Under the pieces are notes generated by a model, which saw only the letters and a list, made by a program, of their open reading frames with translations, searched no databases and was not told where the DNA came from. The position numbers and the translations under genes are program-made. Below, one piece after another: positions 48,630-59,317 of a stretch of DNA of 64,000 bases. This DNA comes from Aurifilum marmelostoma (lineage: Eukaryota > Ascomycota > Sordariomycetes > Diaporthales > Cryphonectriaceae): positions 1,736,001 to 1,800,000 of the forward strand of contig JAMXSV010000003.1 of the NCBI GenBank assembly GCA_027559495.1, given 5' to 3'. How positions within the stretch are numbered: position 1 is the stretch's first letter; each line of letters opens with the position of its first letter.

Positions 48630-50406
48630 TGTGAAGAATGCTCGACCAAAGAAGACTCGACGTGGTGTGGCAGGAAGGAGGAGCTGTTTGTGGTTCTGTT
48701 GTTCGTGGCGGTTCAGCACGAAGACAGGCAAGCGTGTTGTTGATTTGGGGGACAAGAGTCTTGAGGAGGTCGAAGGCAAGAAAACAGATCGCAAGAACAG
48801 GTCAAGGTGGCGGAAGACGGCAGAAAGATAATAATAATCCCTCTGGAGCTTCGAGCTGGTTGTCTGTCACTGATCACTCAGGGGTCTGTCCTTTCTCCCC
48901 CAGACAGTGGCCGTGCTCTTGGAGGGGTTCTCCTTTTTTTTTTCTCCCCTCCCCCCCCCCCTTCGTCTGGACCACAACACGTCGGTAAAATGAATGGAAT
49001 GCAGGGATCAGGTAGGGGGTCCCCCACCTATCGACCACGCTAAAATCTAGAGGCGGGCGGCCCTGGGTAGCTCGAGGACTGGAAGGACAGGGGCCACAGG
49101 CTTGAAACAGGTTCAACTGCTGGCAATGCAGCGGTGGACATCAAGTGGGTGGCGCTCGTGGGCCCTCGTGTTAGTAGATACAGTGGGTCGCGAACGGCAT
49201 AAGGGCCAGCTGGCTCTGTACATGGATCTCTCAAACCGCAGCTCTACAGATGGTGGGAAGGCGGTGACAGGAGTGTTTCGAGAGCTTTTTTTGGTCCTTA
49301 CCACTACTCGTTGAGATCAATCTGTGATAGGTCTGCTCGAGAAACAATCTACTATAACAGGCGTCCTGATTGGCACTGGCAGGCAGATTGTGAGGCAGAG
49401 TAGGCTTTCGCTTAATCTTTCTTCACCTTTTCGTGGCCTTCCTTCCTTGCTTTTTTTTTTTTTTTTTCTTTTTCTTTTTTGGCCCGTCTGTGTTCATTTC
49501 TCCCCACTCCCCTCCGTCTTGTACGTTTTGGTGGCGTTCAGCATGTCTGCTGCTGTACTACCTCAGCATCTTGCATGCTCTCTGTGCCTAGTGCAATAAG
49601 CACAACATAGCTTGTTTCGTTTTCTTTCTTTCTTCCTTCTGCTCCTTTTCTTCCAGGTCGTACCTATCGTAGCCAGCACACCTCCAGCAAAGGTTGATTT
49701 CGGTGGTAGCATCAAGAATTCCTCCATGAGACAGGTGGTCATGATTCGAGATTCTAGTGGTGGGATGCACCCCCACCCTCACGGGCCAGCCTCACCGTCT
49801 CAGTCGTGTAATCAAAGACGCCCGGCGGAACACATCCCATAAGTAAGAGGTTAATCGATATTTGTCTAAAAATATGGTGATCATCCCGGGGGGGTCCTAC
49901 ATGCAAAGTGATAGAGGCGTGTGCACGGGAGGATGTTCGGAAGGTTGGCGGAAGCCAATAGCCTGCTGCAGGGTCACGGGTGTCTAATTTCGCAGACGGT
50001 TGACTTGTCTTTCGCCATCGACTTGTCGAGCCGTTGATTGGACTTTGGTCCGGCTCGTCCATCTCTACATTGTAACCTCTGCTACTAGTCCCTGGTACGT
50101 GTAATTTCCTATAAAATGAGCGGTGCGTGTGGTAATCTATCCAGTTATCTTGACCACAGACACGGCGTGCTCGTGCTCGATTCGTGCGTCATGAATGCGA
50201 CAGGCCAGCCTCCACAGCCTGGGTACCTGGCAACCTTGTTATGGAGCTGTCCTCCTTCTTATGACAGCGTCACACAAGAAGAGTGCAAGGGAAAAGAAAC
50301 TGGTCGCACAACGTCCTCTGTTTCGAGGAACAGAATAAAGATTAGCATTTGTTATGCTTTTCTTTTTCTTTCTTTCTTTTTTTTGTTGAACGCAGATCCT
50401 TTGGCA

Positions 50407-50439
50407 TGCTGATCCCGTTTCACCATGGTGGGATCAGCA
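50407..50439. repeat. Perfect 10-bp inverted repeat, 13-nt loop
   Basis: TGCTGATCCC at 50407-50416 pairs with GGGATCAGCA at 50430-50439. The loop and its edge include the palindrome CACCATGGTG. Confidence 0.85.
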
Positions 50440-51989
50440 GTTGATTAATACCGAAGATGAATCTGCATGGCAGATTCCATTGACCGTATCTGGATAGGAT
50501 TGCCGTGGTCAATCTCTTCAAGCAGCGATGCGGCTCTTGTGTGGTGGCCCTAGCAATTTTGGATAGGAAAATTCATTCAGCACCCTGCCCAGACATGCCG
50601 TCCTGGCCAAGGCCGAGAGAATATTCTGATGAGGACGAGCAGCGCTAAGTCGCATACAGACGAGCGCTTCACGCAAGTCAAGTAGTTGAAGCCATCTGAA
50701 TCCGCTTTTTCTTCGGCGGGTTCCAATTTGCCATGACGCAGATGTGCGAGACCTTAAATGAGAGCCTCACGGCTGGCTACTGGACATACCACAAAGTACT
50801 ATGGGACTACTGCTTAATTAGCCGAGCCGTGGTTTGGGATAGAACGTGCACTACGGGGATGGCCACTGAGTTCCATGACTCGGGCAATTTTGGTCCGGCA
50901 CCAGCCAGTCCACACCCTCGAACGGCGGCGATACTGGGGGGCTTCTATTTATATGATACTACTCCGTACCGGTACTCTTTCCGGGCAGCGGACGTTTGGC
51001 CCACGCCACAGACGCAGGTACCCAGCGCCGTAAAACAAAAAGTCTCTCTGCCCGAGCGAAATCTTCCCTCCGAGGTAATTGATTTCCGCGAATTAGCAGG
51101 GGGGAAGAGGAATAAGCCACGGTACAGTATTGGCGTCGTGACAACCTTGTAGCCCGGGATTTTGACCCAACAGTGGTGTGGTGACAATCCATCAGTACCT
51201 ATAGGGCATTGCACAATGGACACGGACAGCATAGCGCACCGGTTGGAACACGTGGGCAGTAGTGAGTAACCCATGAAAGATCTGTTCCAACAAGCTGGCA
51301 ACCCAGGTCATGATCCCGCTGGCCTTGGCAGCGCGGTAATCTGGGAAATAAGCACGGTCCTGTCAACAGAGCCTGGGGAGACACTACAAAGACAAGGCTC
51401 CAGCGTCCTATCATGAGAAGGATGCCACTCAACTGCCGGCTTGTCCGTCCCACGAATGCCGCTCACCGCACGGGAATAATTCAGAAAGTAGTCAGCATGC
51501 AGACGTCAGTTTGTTGCATGTTGAGATTTCCGAACCGAAACGTGCACCAAAAAGATCGGGACGCGCAAACAACGAGGCCCTGAGGGTATAATTGGTTGCT
51601 CACCCGACGTCACTTTTTTACTAGTACTGCTGTTAGGAGAAGAAGAAAGAAAATGGCGTTCATGACTCGAAAGTTCTGATCAAACCTGAAAGGTATATTA
51701 CTGTCACAAAGAAAAGCGGCTGGAGGGGAGCGATTTTGGGAATGGGCCGGGAACAAAAGATAAAAAATCCAAGAAATGTCTTGCTAGATAGTGTATTCTC
51801 GATGGGTTCCTGGGAGCAAGTCGTCGTCATCCTCGAGAGAATTTTCGAATGCTGCGGGACACACCGCCTGCCTACCTATACTTGTTTTCCTGCCGCCTGA
51901 TGAAGGACACTATGGTCCAGGGGCTGGTCATTGCGCACAAAGAATTGTACAGCCTGCAAGCTTTTCGGATTGCGCTATGCATACCTTCT

Positions 51990-51990
<1 letters not shown>

Positions 51991-52022
<32 letters not shown>
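51991..52022. repeat. Poly-A tract (A32)
   Basis: Thirty-two uninterrupted A residues on the plus strand, the longest homopolymer in the window. Confidence 0.95.
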
Positions 52023-52023
<1 letters not shown>

Positions 52024-52797
52024 CACTGGAGATTACAACCCACCAGCCAGCCACATGCCATAGTGTCTTATAGCTTGTCAAGGTGAAGTGCACGTTGGGT
52101 GGTTGCGAGAGGCGCCAATTTAATTCGGGCAACAAAGTCAAGCAGAATCTAGCGAAACCCTGCAGCCCCCTATTTCGTGGAGGTCGCCCCATTTGCCATC
52201 CCCCCCCCTTATCGCCGCATCGTTCATATCGCTGCCAGGTTTAGGTACTTCACAGATGGGTCAACCCTTGGCACTGCCAACTCCCAGCTAATGAAGTGCC
52301 CCGACAGCGTGTTGGGACCTGGTCGATTTTCCCTCCCACTACGACCACGACCGCTCATCCTCCTTTTCTCTTGCACCCCCCCTCCCCCCCCTCTTGCCCT
52401 GTCAGACACAGCGATTAGGCATAGCCCTGGTAGCGGCTGCATATACCCGGTTCAAGGCCCGTTCTCTCCTCCTCCTCCTCATAAGCGAAAGACCACCAGA
52501 CGGCCTGGACTTTCTTTTTTTCTCTTTTTACACGGCCCTATCTTCCTTCGTCTCAGGTTTGCGTGGCCTTGGCCTACCTACTTTTAAACACAAACCACCA
52601 CGATCGCAATTCGCAATCGCAGCAGCAAACTGTCCACTCGTTAATCCATTTTCTTCTTTCTTCTTGTTCTTCTTTCTCGACCAAGCCCTCCGTTGCGACG
52701 AGGTCTGTTGAACTTTGCACTGGCGACACGCTGGTCACTTCTGTAACGACTACTTAATCTTTCCCTGTTCCTTTGAACCTCCCCAGCGTCACACAAA

Positions 52798-54230
52798 ATG
52801 GCCGAGAAAGAGCGCAGCTCCGGCGAGATCATGAGGGAGCAGTCCTCTTCTGTGCTGCCAACCGTCAACCCTGATGCGCAGAAGCCAGAGCCCCCAAAGG
52901 CGTCTATACCTTCTGCCGTCTACGTTGCGTAAGTTTCCCAGAGTCCCTCTCTTGACTACTACTGCCGCGGTGCGCAACCATTTCAAATTGCTAATCAATG
53001 AACCGGCTTCGCACAGAGTATGGATCAGCTTGAGTTCATCCGTCATTCTGTTCAACAAATGGGTCCTCGACACCCTCCAGTTCCGTATGTTCGATCCTCG
53101 AAGAAAGACATAGTACGCGGGGCGAGCCGTTGACTGAGACATTTTGACCAGACTATCCCGTCATCCTCACGACCTACCACTTGATCTTCTCGACCATCAT
53201 GACCCAGCTTTTGGCCCGCTACACCACGTGGCTCGATGGCCGCAAGACCGTCAAGATGACTGGACGTGTCTACCTGCGTGCCATTGTCCCCATCGGAGTC
53301 ATGTTCAGCATGAGCTTGATCTGCAGCAACCTCACCTACCTGTACCTCAGTGTTGCCTTCATCCAGATGCTCAAGGCTACCACTCCCGTCGCTGTGCTCC
53401 TTGCCGGCTGGGCTCTGGGAGTCTCGTCGCCTAGCCTCAAGACTTTCCTCAACGTTTCCGCCATCGTCGTCGGTGTCATCATCGCCTCGGTCGGAGAGAT
53501 CAAGTTCGACCTCCTTGGCTTCATCTACCAGATGGCTGGAGTCGCATTCGAGGCCACCCGTCTTACCATGGTGCAGCGTCTTCTGAGTGGCGCTGAGTTC
53601 AAGATGGACCCTCTCGTCTCGCTCTACTACTTCGCCCCTGTCTGCGCGGCCATGAATCTGGTCGTGGCCCTCTTCTGGGAGGTTCCCAAGGTCTCCATGG
53701 CCGAGGTCTACAACGTCGGTCTCTTCACCTTCCTCCTGAACGGAATGGTTGCCTTCGGCCTGAACGTCTCAGTTGTCATGCTTGTAAGTTTATACACCAC
53801 GTCGATAGCAGAAGATGAAACTCAATTGACATGACTGGTACAGATCGGCAAGACCTCCTCCCTGGTCCTCACGCTCTGCGGTGTCCTCAAGGATGTCCTG
53901 CTCGTCGTTGCTTCCATGCTCATCTGGGGCACCCAGGTCAGCGGTCTGCAGTTCTTCGGTTACAGCATCGCTCTCGCTGGCATGGTCTACTACAAGCTTG
54001 GTGCGGATGCCCTCAAGGGTTACGCCAGCGAGGCTGGACGCCAGTGGGGCGAGCTTGGACAGACCCGCCCCGCCATGCGCAAGCTCATCATCATCGGCAG
54101 CTCCGTGCTGTTCCTCTTCCTGCTCTTTGGCGGCGTGGCACCCAAATACGCCCCCGACTATGTCCCCAACCCCAATGCCATCTACAGTGCAGTGGCCAAC
54201 AAGGTTCCGTCCTTTGGCACCTCTGTATAA
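52798..54230 (+). CDS. TPT/DMT-family nucleotide-sugar or sugar-phosphate transporter
   Basis: Exons: 52798..52928, 53017..53084, 53152..53783 and 53844..54230, all in phase, 405 residues. A hydrophilic N-terminal tail of ~40 residues precedes about ten membrane helices. Family features include AVWISLSSSVILFNKWVLD, HYPVILTTYH, LICSNLTYLYLSVAFIQMLKATTPVAVLL, NVSVVMLIGKTSSLVLTLCGVLKD and FGYSIALAGMVYYKLG. These are typical of the triose-phosphate translocator-like branch of Golgi/ER antiporters (DUF250-type). The Lys in LTLCGVLKD and the Lys in QMLKATTP are conserved in this group as I recall it. Substrate cannot be read from sequence. Its position head to head with UDP-galactopyranose mutase suggests UDP-Galf as a candidate. 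The protein ends with a helix and a short luminal or cytosolic tail. Confidence 0.88.
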
Positions 54231-55696
54231 AAGTTTTCTTTTCTTGGCTTCGAGCGCAGGCTTCTCTCTCGCGCGACTGATTAGTTCCAGCAGAGATGCT
54301 GCTGGACAGACAGATCCCCGTCATCAGCTGCTGTCGCTCGGGGATCTTGGAGGGGTCTGACAACACATACTTGAGACGGCTCCCATGTTTGACGTCTCTC
54401 AATTTTTCTCGTACCTAATTTCAGGAGGATGCTGGAGGTCTTCCTTGCGTTGGAATGATTTCGGGGTGTCAAGTGTTGGTGTAGGGCTTTTGTGGCGGTG
54501 CACATAGAGCAAGCACAGGAAATTTCTTTTCATCTTTTCCTCGGCGCATTCATCCCACAGGCGTCATGTTTGATGCGGACCAGACAGGCATATGATTTCT
54601 AGACTACATGAAAATAGACTTGTAAAACGAGCTCATTCTCACTACTGTGTCCTCGTGATTCTACTAACCATGAATAGTAGTACTCTTTGAATGACGGTCT
54701 CCGATCGTGCGATATGGTCCTTGGAGGACAATCGGGTTACGTAGGGCAATTCGCCACCAAGTCCTGGGCCCTGAATTGTTTCATGGTAACTGCTTCCAAT
54801 TTGCAGATGGATAAAAGCACAAAAACCTACAGAAACGCAAAAAGAGCAGCGATGCGGACCTTCGGCCCCTGAGTCCCTTTCCGGGCTCGAGAACTCTGGA
54901 TCACCAGGCTCTGAGGTCGTCCCATTGTGGGAAGGATTTCCAGTGCATAGAGTTCAACGGACGGACCAGAGATAGACGAGAGGGAAAAAAAGGTACAAGG
55001 AGAAACTTTGCCCAGGCCAGGACATTTGCTGTTCGCGGACCAAGGTTCTCCGATTGTTTGTGTGTGTGTGTGTGTGTGAGATCGGCCATGTTTGCTAGGC
55101 ATCAGATAGAGGGGCTTGGCCTGCAGATTGTCGACCAGATTTTGCAGGCAAGAGATCAACTTCCATATCGTTGCTTAGATAGATAGGTGGCTTGGTAGCA
55201 CTGCTTTTTTCAGTAGTCGGGCCGTGCTAACCCACGCCGGCAAAGTGTCGTGGTGCGATTCTCACCAAGTGCTCGAGACGCACAACAAATGATCGCCCTC
55301 TTCAGGGGGGAAACAAGCTAAGTTTGTTCATGAAGCGGCAGCCAGGGGGAGCCGTAGTCGTATTCTCTCTGTCCACTACGGGGTTTTCCTAGCTAGCACG
55401 GCATCCCTTCTCCGAAAAATCGAAAGAGCACAATTTGTCTTCTCTCGTACCGTGGGTATTTTGAGGTCCCCCTTCACGCAATTGCCTGCCCGATAGAAGA
55501 ACGCCAAAGATGAGGTTGTCCGACCAGTTCACCCGATTGAGTTTGTTGTTTTTCGGTCACGATTTCAATCGGGGGGAGTCGTAAGAGCAGCAGCTTTTTT
55601 CATTTTTCGATGCCGTCGGAATTTTTTTGTATTGTGATGCTGTATACATCCAGACCAGTTCGCCCCCGCCCAACCGAAATCAAGGAAGAAACGTGC
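54231..55696. other. Intergenic, convergent 3' regions
   Basis: This is 1.5 kb between the 3' ends of the transporter (+) and eL27 (-). It has a TG repeat (55059-55078) and no recognisable gene. Confidence 0.6.
55059..55078. repeat. TG dinucleotide repeat
   Basis: Ten TG units. Confidence 0.95.
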
Positions 55697-56510
55697 TTAG
55701 AATCCTGTGTAGTGCTTGTGTCAGCGGATGTCTCTCTTGATGAGATTATAGTCCCTTGAGGCCGGCCAGCGTGACCTGAAAGCGCCATCTACGCGAGAAT
55801 GGGCGCGGAGTCTTGGTGCAAAGGACGAGGAATTGTAAAGATCGCGAGGGGGTTCTTGTCTAGACGTACTCAGAGGGGTGAAGAACCACCGGTTCTTGCC
55901 GCTCGTGTAACGCTCCTCCAGGGTCTTCTTGACAGTCTTCTTGGCCTCCTCGCGCTGGGACACCTCCTTGAAGGTGTCGGCGTTGAGGGCACCCTTGAGA
56001 CCCTCGAGCTCGAGGGTGTAGCGGGTGGGCATCAGGTGGTTGTAGTTGACGACCTTGACGAAGGGCTTGATCTTGGAGCGCTTCTCCTGACGGGTCTTGG
56101 ACATGCGGCGGGTGATCTTGGAGGGGTACCGCTCGATGCCGGCGACCAGGGCGTGGCCGTAAGGGTGCGACTTGTTGCCGGTGTCGACGGGCTGGATGAT
56201 CACGACCTGAATTGAGTGGGAAAATTTGCGCCTCAGTCAGCCTTTCTGTTTCCTCTTCTGATGTCCCAACCCCGATGAACAATTCTTTGACCAGGCTGGA
56301 CTGCGAATTCCCAAGCTCTTGATATCTGTTTTGCCCATGGCCCCGTTGACATGGTCCAAAAGACCCTCGTCTGTCCCTCCTGCCAATTCGCATTCGTCCG
56401 GCCCTTCGTCAAACAATCGGAATGGTAGAGGTCGGTTCAATTCTCACCTTCTTTCCGGCATAACGGCCACGGGTGATGATGGCAACACGGCCAACCTTGA
56501 GGAACTTCAT
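55697..56510 (-). CDS. rpl27: 60S ribosomal protein eL27
   Basis: Exons (minus): 56448..56510, 55870..56206 and 55697..55704, giving 135 residues, the usual length for the family. The N-terminal KOW-type segment MKFLKVGRVAIITRGRYAGKK is followed by VVIIQPVDTGNKSHPYGHALVAG, RYPSKITRRMSK and RSKIKPFVKVVNYNHLMPTRY. The C-terminus is GKNRWFFTPLRF. The protein sits on the large ribosomal subunit in the cytosol. The final Arg and Phe codons and the stop need an 8-nt last exon (A plus GA TTC TAA); this gives the LRF end found in other eL27 proteins. A 241-nt first intron close to the ATG is common in fungal ribosomal protein genes. Divergent from NCE101 with 436 bp between the ATGs. Confidence 0.96.
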
Positions 56511-56946
56511 TGTGACTGCTGGTCGGGTCGTGGGGGGGTGTGGGAATGAAGTTTGTTGCGGTGCGGTAATGGAGGTCAGTGTCGCTGGCGTTGATGGGTA
56601 GGTAGCGAAAAAGCTGTGGGCTCTGCTAATTTTCGCAGCGCACGGGCCACTCGGCCTGCACGTGACAAAAGGTGGGTCTGCTTGCTGGGAGTGCGGCAGG
56701 TGCAGGAGGCTCAAGCTGCCACCCCTCACTCAACCTCAGCGCCCAGTTTTCTTTGATGCAAGTCCACAAGAACTCGTCAAAAGCGTTTGCTTTACATATC
56801 ACACAGGCCGAAGTACCGTGATTTCATATTTCGTGAAACAGAAACACCATCTCAAGTTCTCATCGCGCTGCACCTGTTTCGCCTGGTGAAAAGCAGCAAC
56901 AAAAAAAAATTACAGTCCAACAAAGACCGACTAAGTCACGATCATA
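56511..56946. promoter_or_regulatory. Shared divergent promoter region, eL27 / NCE101
   Basis: 436 bp between two divergent ATG codons. No further gene fits, so both promoters and 5' leaders must be here. Specific binding sites are not claimed. Confidence 0.65.
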
Positions 56947-57196
56947 ATGCCTGCACCCACTTACATCATCTCCAAGGTCGCAGACCCGATCTTTGCCGTC
57001 TTTATTGGACTCTCTGCGGCTGCTACGAGGATCAATCGCGAGGAAAAGGAGAAAGGCAAGACCACGTCTCAGACATTGGAGGCAGGGCGAAGGCATGTCA
57101 ATCATCAGCATCGTACTTGATTGGAGTCATGGTTTGAACTGTCATCTGACTCGTGTTGCCTACAGGAGACTCGGCCTGTCAAAAAAAGAGCCCTGA
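56947..57196 (+). CDS. nce101: Nce101-like small membrane protein
   Basis: Exons 56947..57092 and 57166..57196 give 58 residues. MPAPTYIISKVADPIFAVFIGLSAAATRINREEKEKG is characteristic of the Nce101 family: one membrane segment near the N-terminus followed by the basic TRINREEKEKG motif and a GRRRLGL end. In yeast Nce101 was described as a factor in non-classical protein export; its biochemical role is unclear. The two exons join in phase only if the intron (57093..57165) begins with GC (AG|GCATGT) and ends with TACAG, which restores GRRRLG. A GT donor three bases on (CAT|GTCAAT) changes the frame and loses the family C-terminus. Confidence 0.85.
57093..57165 (+). other. GC-AG intron in the Nce101-like gene
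   Basis: 73 nt, GCATGT at the 5' end, a CTGAC branch-like motif, and TACAG at the 3' end. Phase 2 joining AG|G restores the family's Arg-Arg-Arg-Leu-Gly end. Confidence 0.75.
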
Positions 57197-57409
57197 ATTG
57201 CATTCATGAACCCACGATGACCTCGTTGGTCAATATGGGGACTCTCAACTTTCTCTCATCGAGGCTGCATCGACCTGTCGAGGTGGCTAGGAAGGAAAGG
57301 ATGCGCTCTTTGTTACCACTGAGACCGAACCCTTAAGGGAAGGCGGCGAGACTATCCTCATCAAAGGCGGCACCTCTTTCGTGGAGAGAAATGTGATACC
57401 GACTGGCGC

Positions 57410-58294
57410 TTATCCATTGAGAGCCGGGCCATATTCTTTCTTCATCGCCTCCCGGACCATCTGTCCACACAACTTCGCTGTCGGGTTGGTGCTGACGGCA
57501 AGCCCTTTCGCAATCTCGTTGCCGTACCTCCCTCCAAGGGCGAAGTCCATCGACGCAGCCTCTTCAAAATCAAACCTCTTCCAAGACTTCTCCCTCCTGG
57601 CCACATCAACATCTAACTCACCACCTCTGGCAAGCATTTTGGACGTCTGGTGGTAAATCGCCGCCCTCTGCGTATGTGCGAGGGACAGGGTTTTTGCGGC
57701 GTGTGGAGACAGGCGTGCATGGGGACTGGTCGGTGAAAGGAGCGATATACAGGTCTCAAGATCCGACAAGGCCTGAGCTGCTGCTGATAGCCTCTCCTTC
57801 CTGTCGCCGCCGACGATTAAAGGGTTGTCGGATGGCTCAACTCCTGCGACCAGCATCCCATCGCCGTACAGGCGCCGGGTCGCTTGCGCCCGGTTATTCC
57901 TGGCACTGGCATACGTTGGGTGTGTTGAGAGCATTGTATTCAGTTCTGACAGGCACTCCTTATACGCGTCGACTGGATTTGTGTCCGTTCTCGGTCTCAG
58001 ACCAGCAAGCTGGAGTTCGGCCTGCTGAACCGCCAATATTATCCTCTTCTCTGCTGCTGCAATGCTCTCATACTCGGTGATGTTCTGGACATTCGGGTCC
58101 TTAGGTAAGGATGCATCTACCTGCACGGTCTGAGATGGGTCGAACTCTGGATCTTGGATCTTCTCTCTAAAAAACCTGGTGATCAGCACGTTTGCAACAG
58201 GCGTCACCAAGCTGTGTGGCTGTCAGCCATCCACACCAGGGGCGACTTACAGTATATTCAGGTCTCGAGTACTCAGGGACGACAGGTAAGCCAT
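57410..58294 (-). CDS. TTC36-like tetratricopeptide-repeat protein
   Basis: Exons (minus): 58251..58294 and 57410..58211, giving 281 residues. ATG is at 58294 (MAYLSSLSTRDLNIL). The 39-nt intron (GTAAGT, GCTGAC, CACAG) is needed because the second exon lacks its own ATG. TPR-type helices include THPTYASARNNRAQATRRL, AQALSDLETCISLLSP, SLAHTQRAAIYHQTSK and RFDFEEAASMDFALGG. The end, AVSTNPTAKLCGQMVREAM, matches the NPYAALC-type end of TTC36. TPR folds bind partner proteins. In mammals TTC36 is reported to bind and stabilise 4-hydroxyphenylpyruvate dioxygenase (HPD). Here the gene is divergent from the HPPD gene, 1.0 kb apart, which fits a related role; that role in fungi is inference. An insertion between the TPR helices makes it longer than mammalian TTC36 (about 190 residues). 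Confidence 0.75.
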
Positions 58295-59317
58295 GACGGT
58301 AGGTGATTCTCTGAATCTCCTGCAACTGAACAGTCTTGCCTTCAGTGAATACTTGTTCACGGAGCCTGCAGCGTTGACAAAGAAGATGGGAATGGAAAGC
58401 TAGGCGGTGTGTCTGTGATCGTGCGAACAGTGGTATTCGAGTCTGAATACGATTTAGGGATCCTACAGAAGTCTGTCTTGTTCCTTTGAGTTCGGCAAGT
58501 CAAGTATGCGGAGGGTTTAATAATTATTACCCCGGCTTGATTGGAATCGGCAAGTGTGTTTTGGGCAATCGAAAGATGGAGGATATACGGTCTACGAGTC
58601 TATGCCGCTTTCCACGGCCTTCTGGGGGGAAAGGTGATAATCATTGTCCGTCTGATCCGGGGAAGCCTCAAGGATTCGGGGCTAATGCGAGAGCTGCTTC
58701 TGAGCGTCAGGGCAGTGTGGTCACTGCGCGTGGAGAGAATCGTGATGACCAGTTCCGCCCGCGGCTTAGCGTCGGCATATCGCGGCTTTCACAGGCCATC
58801 ATCGCTTCACGGCCGCATTCCGCCCTGGACGCGGCACGGCCTGTTCATGACCGCCGGCTTAAGCAGACAGGCAGGTCAAGGACCTTATTACATTATCCTG
58901 GGCCTCTTGAAACGGTAGAGTCGGCTTTGCCACCCAGAGTACAGTGTTGTCTGTCGGTCTGATCGGAAGCTTTGGAAGAACTCAAAGCATCATTCTCGGC
59001 TTGCGGTGGCACTGCCAGTGATGATCACCCCCTCCTCCCTCCCCGGGCGGTGTGCTTGATCAGCAATATATGCGAGCCTTTCTTCCTCGCCATGGGCTTT
59101 TTAGAAAGTTCTTTCCTTCAACCCAGAGTTGTTTAGCAAGAGAAGGTTGACCCAAACATCATAGGAAGGGTTGCGCTCAGGAATACTTGTACTTCCAAGT
59201 CCAAGGTACTTGAGACTTTCTCCTTCATTTACACTAAATCAAAGCAGACCCCTATTCTTCTTCCTTCATCCAAGTGTTGATACATCGAGAAATCCCAAGG
59301 ACTCTGGCTGAGTGATA
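58295..59317. promoter_or_regulatory. Divergent promoter region, TTC36-like / HPPD
   Basis: 1.0 kb between two divergent start codons with no intervening gene. No specific site is claimed. Confidence 0.55.

Larger units (their letters stand above)
48630..52797. other. 4.2-kb divergent intergenic region between UGM and the transporter
   Basis: I see no gene. It holds poly-T tracts (48931, 49450), a 10-bp perfect inverted repeat (50407-50439), an A32 tract (51991-52022) and CT-rich sequence before the transporter ATG (52630-52690). Both promoters must lie here. Confidence 0.6.

Noticed and set aside
52000..52192. Minus-strand frame ending in poly-Phe
   Set aside because: It is translation of the A32 tract and has no other feature.
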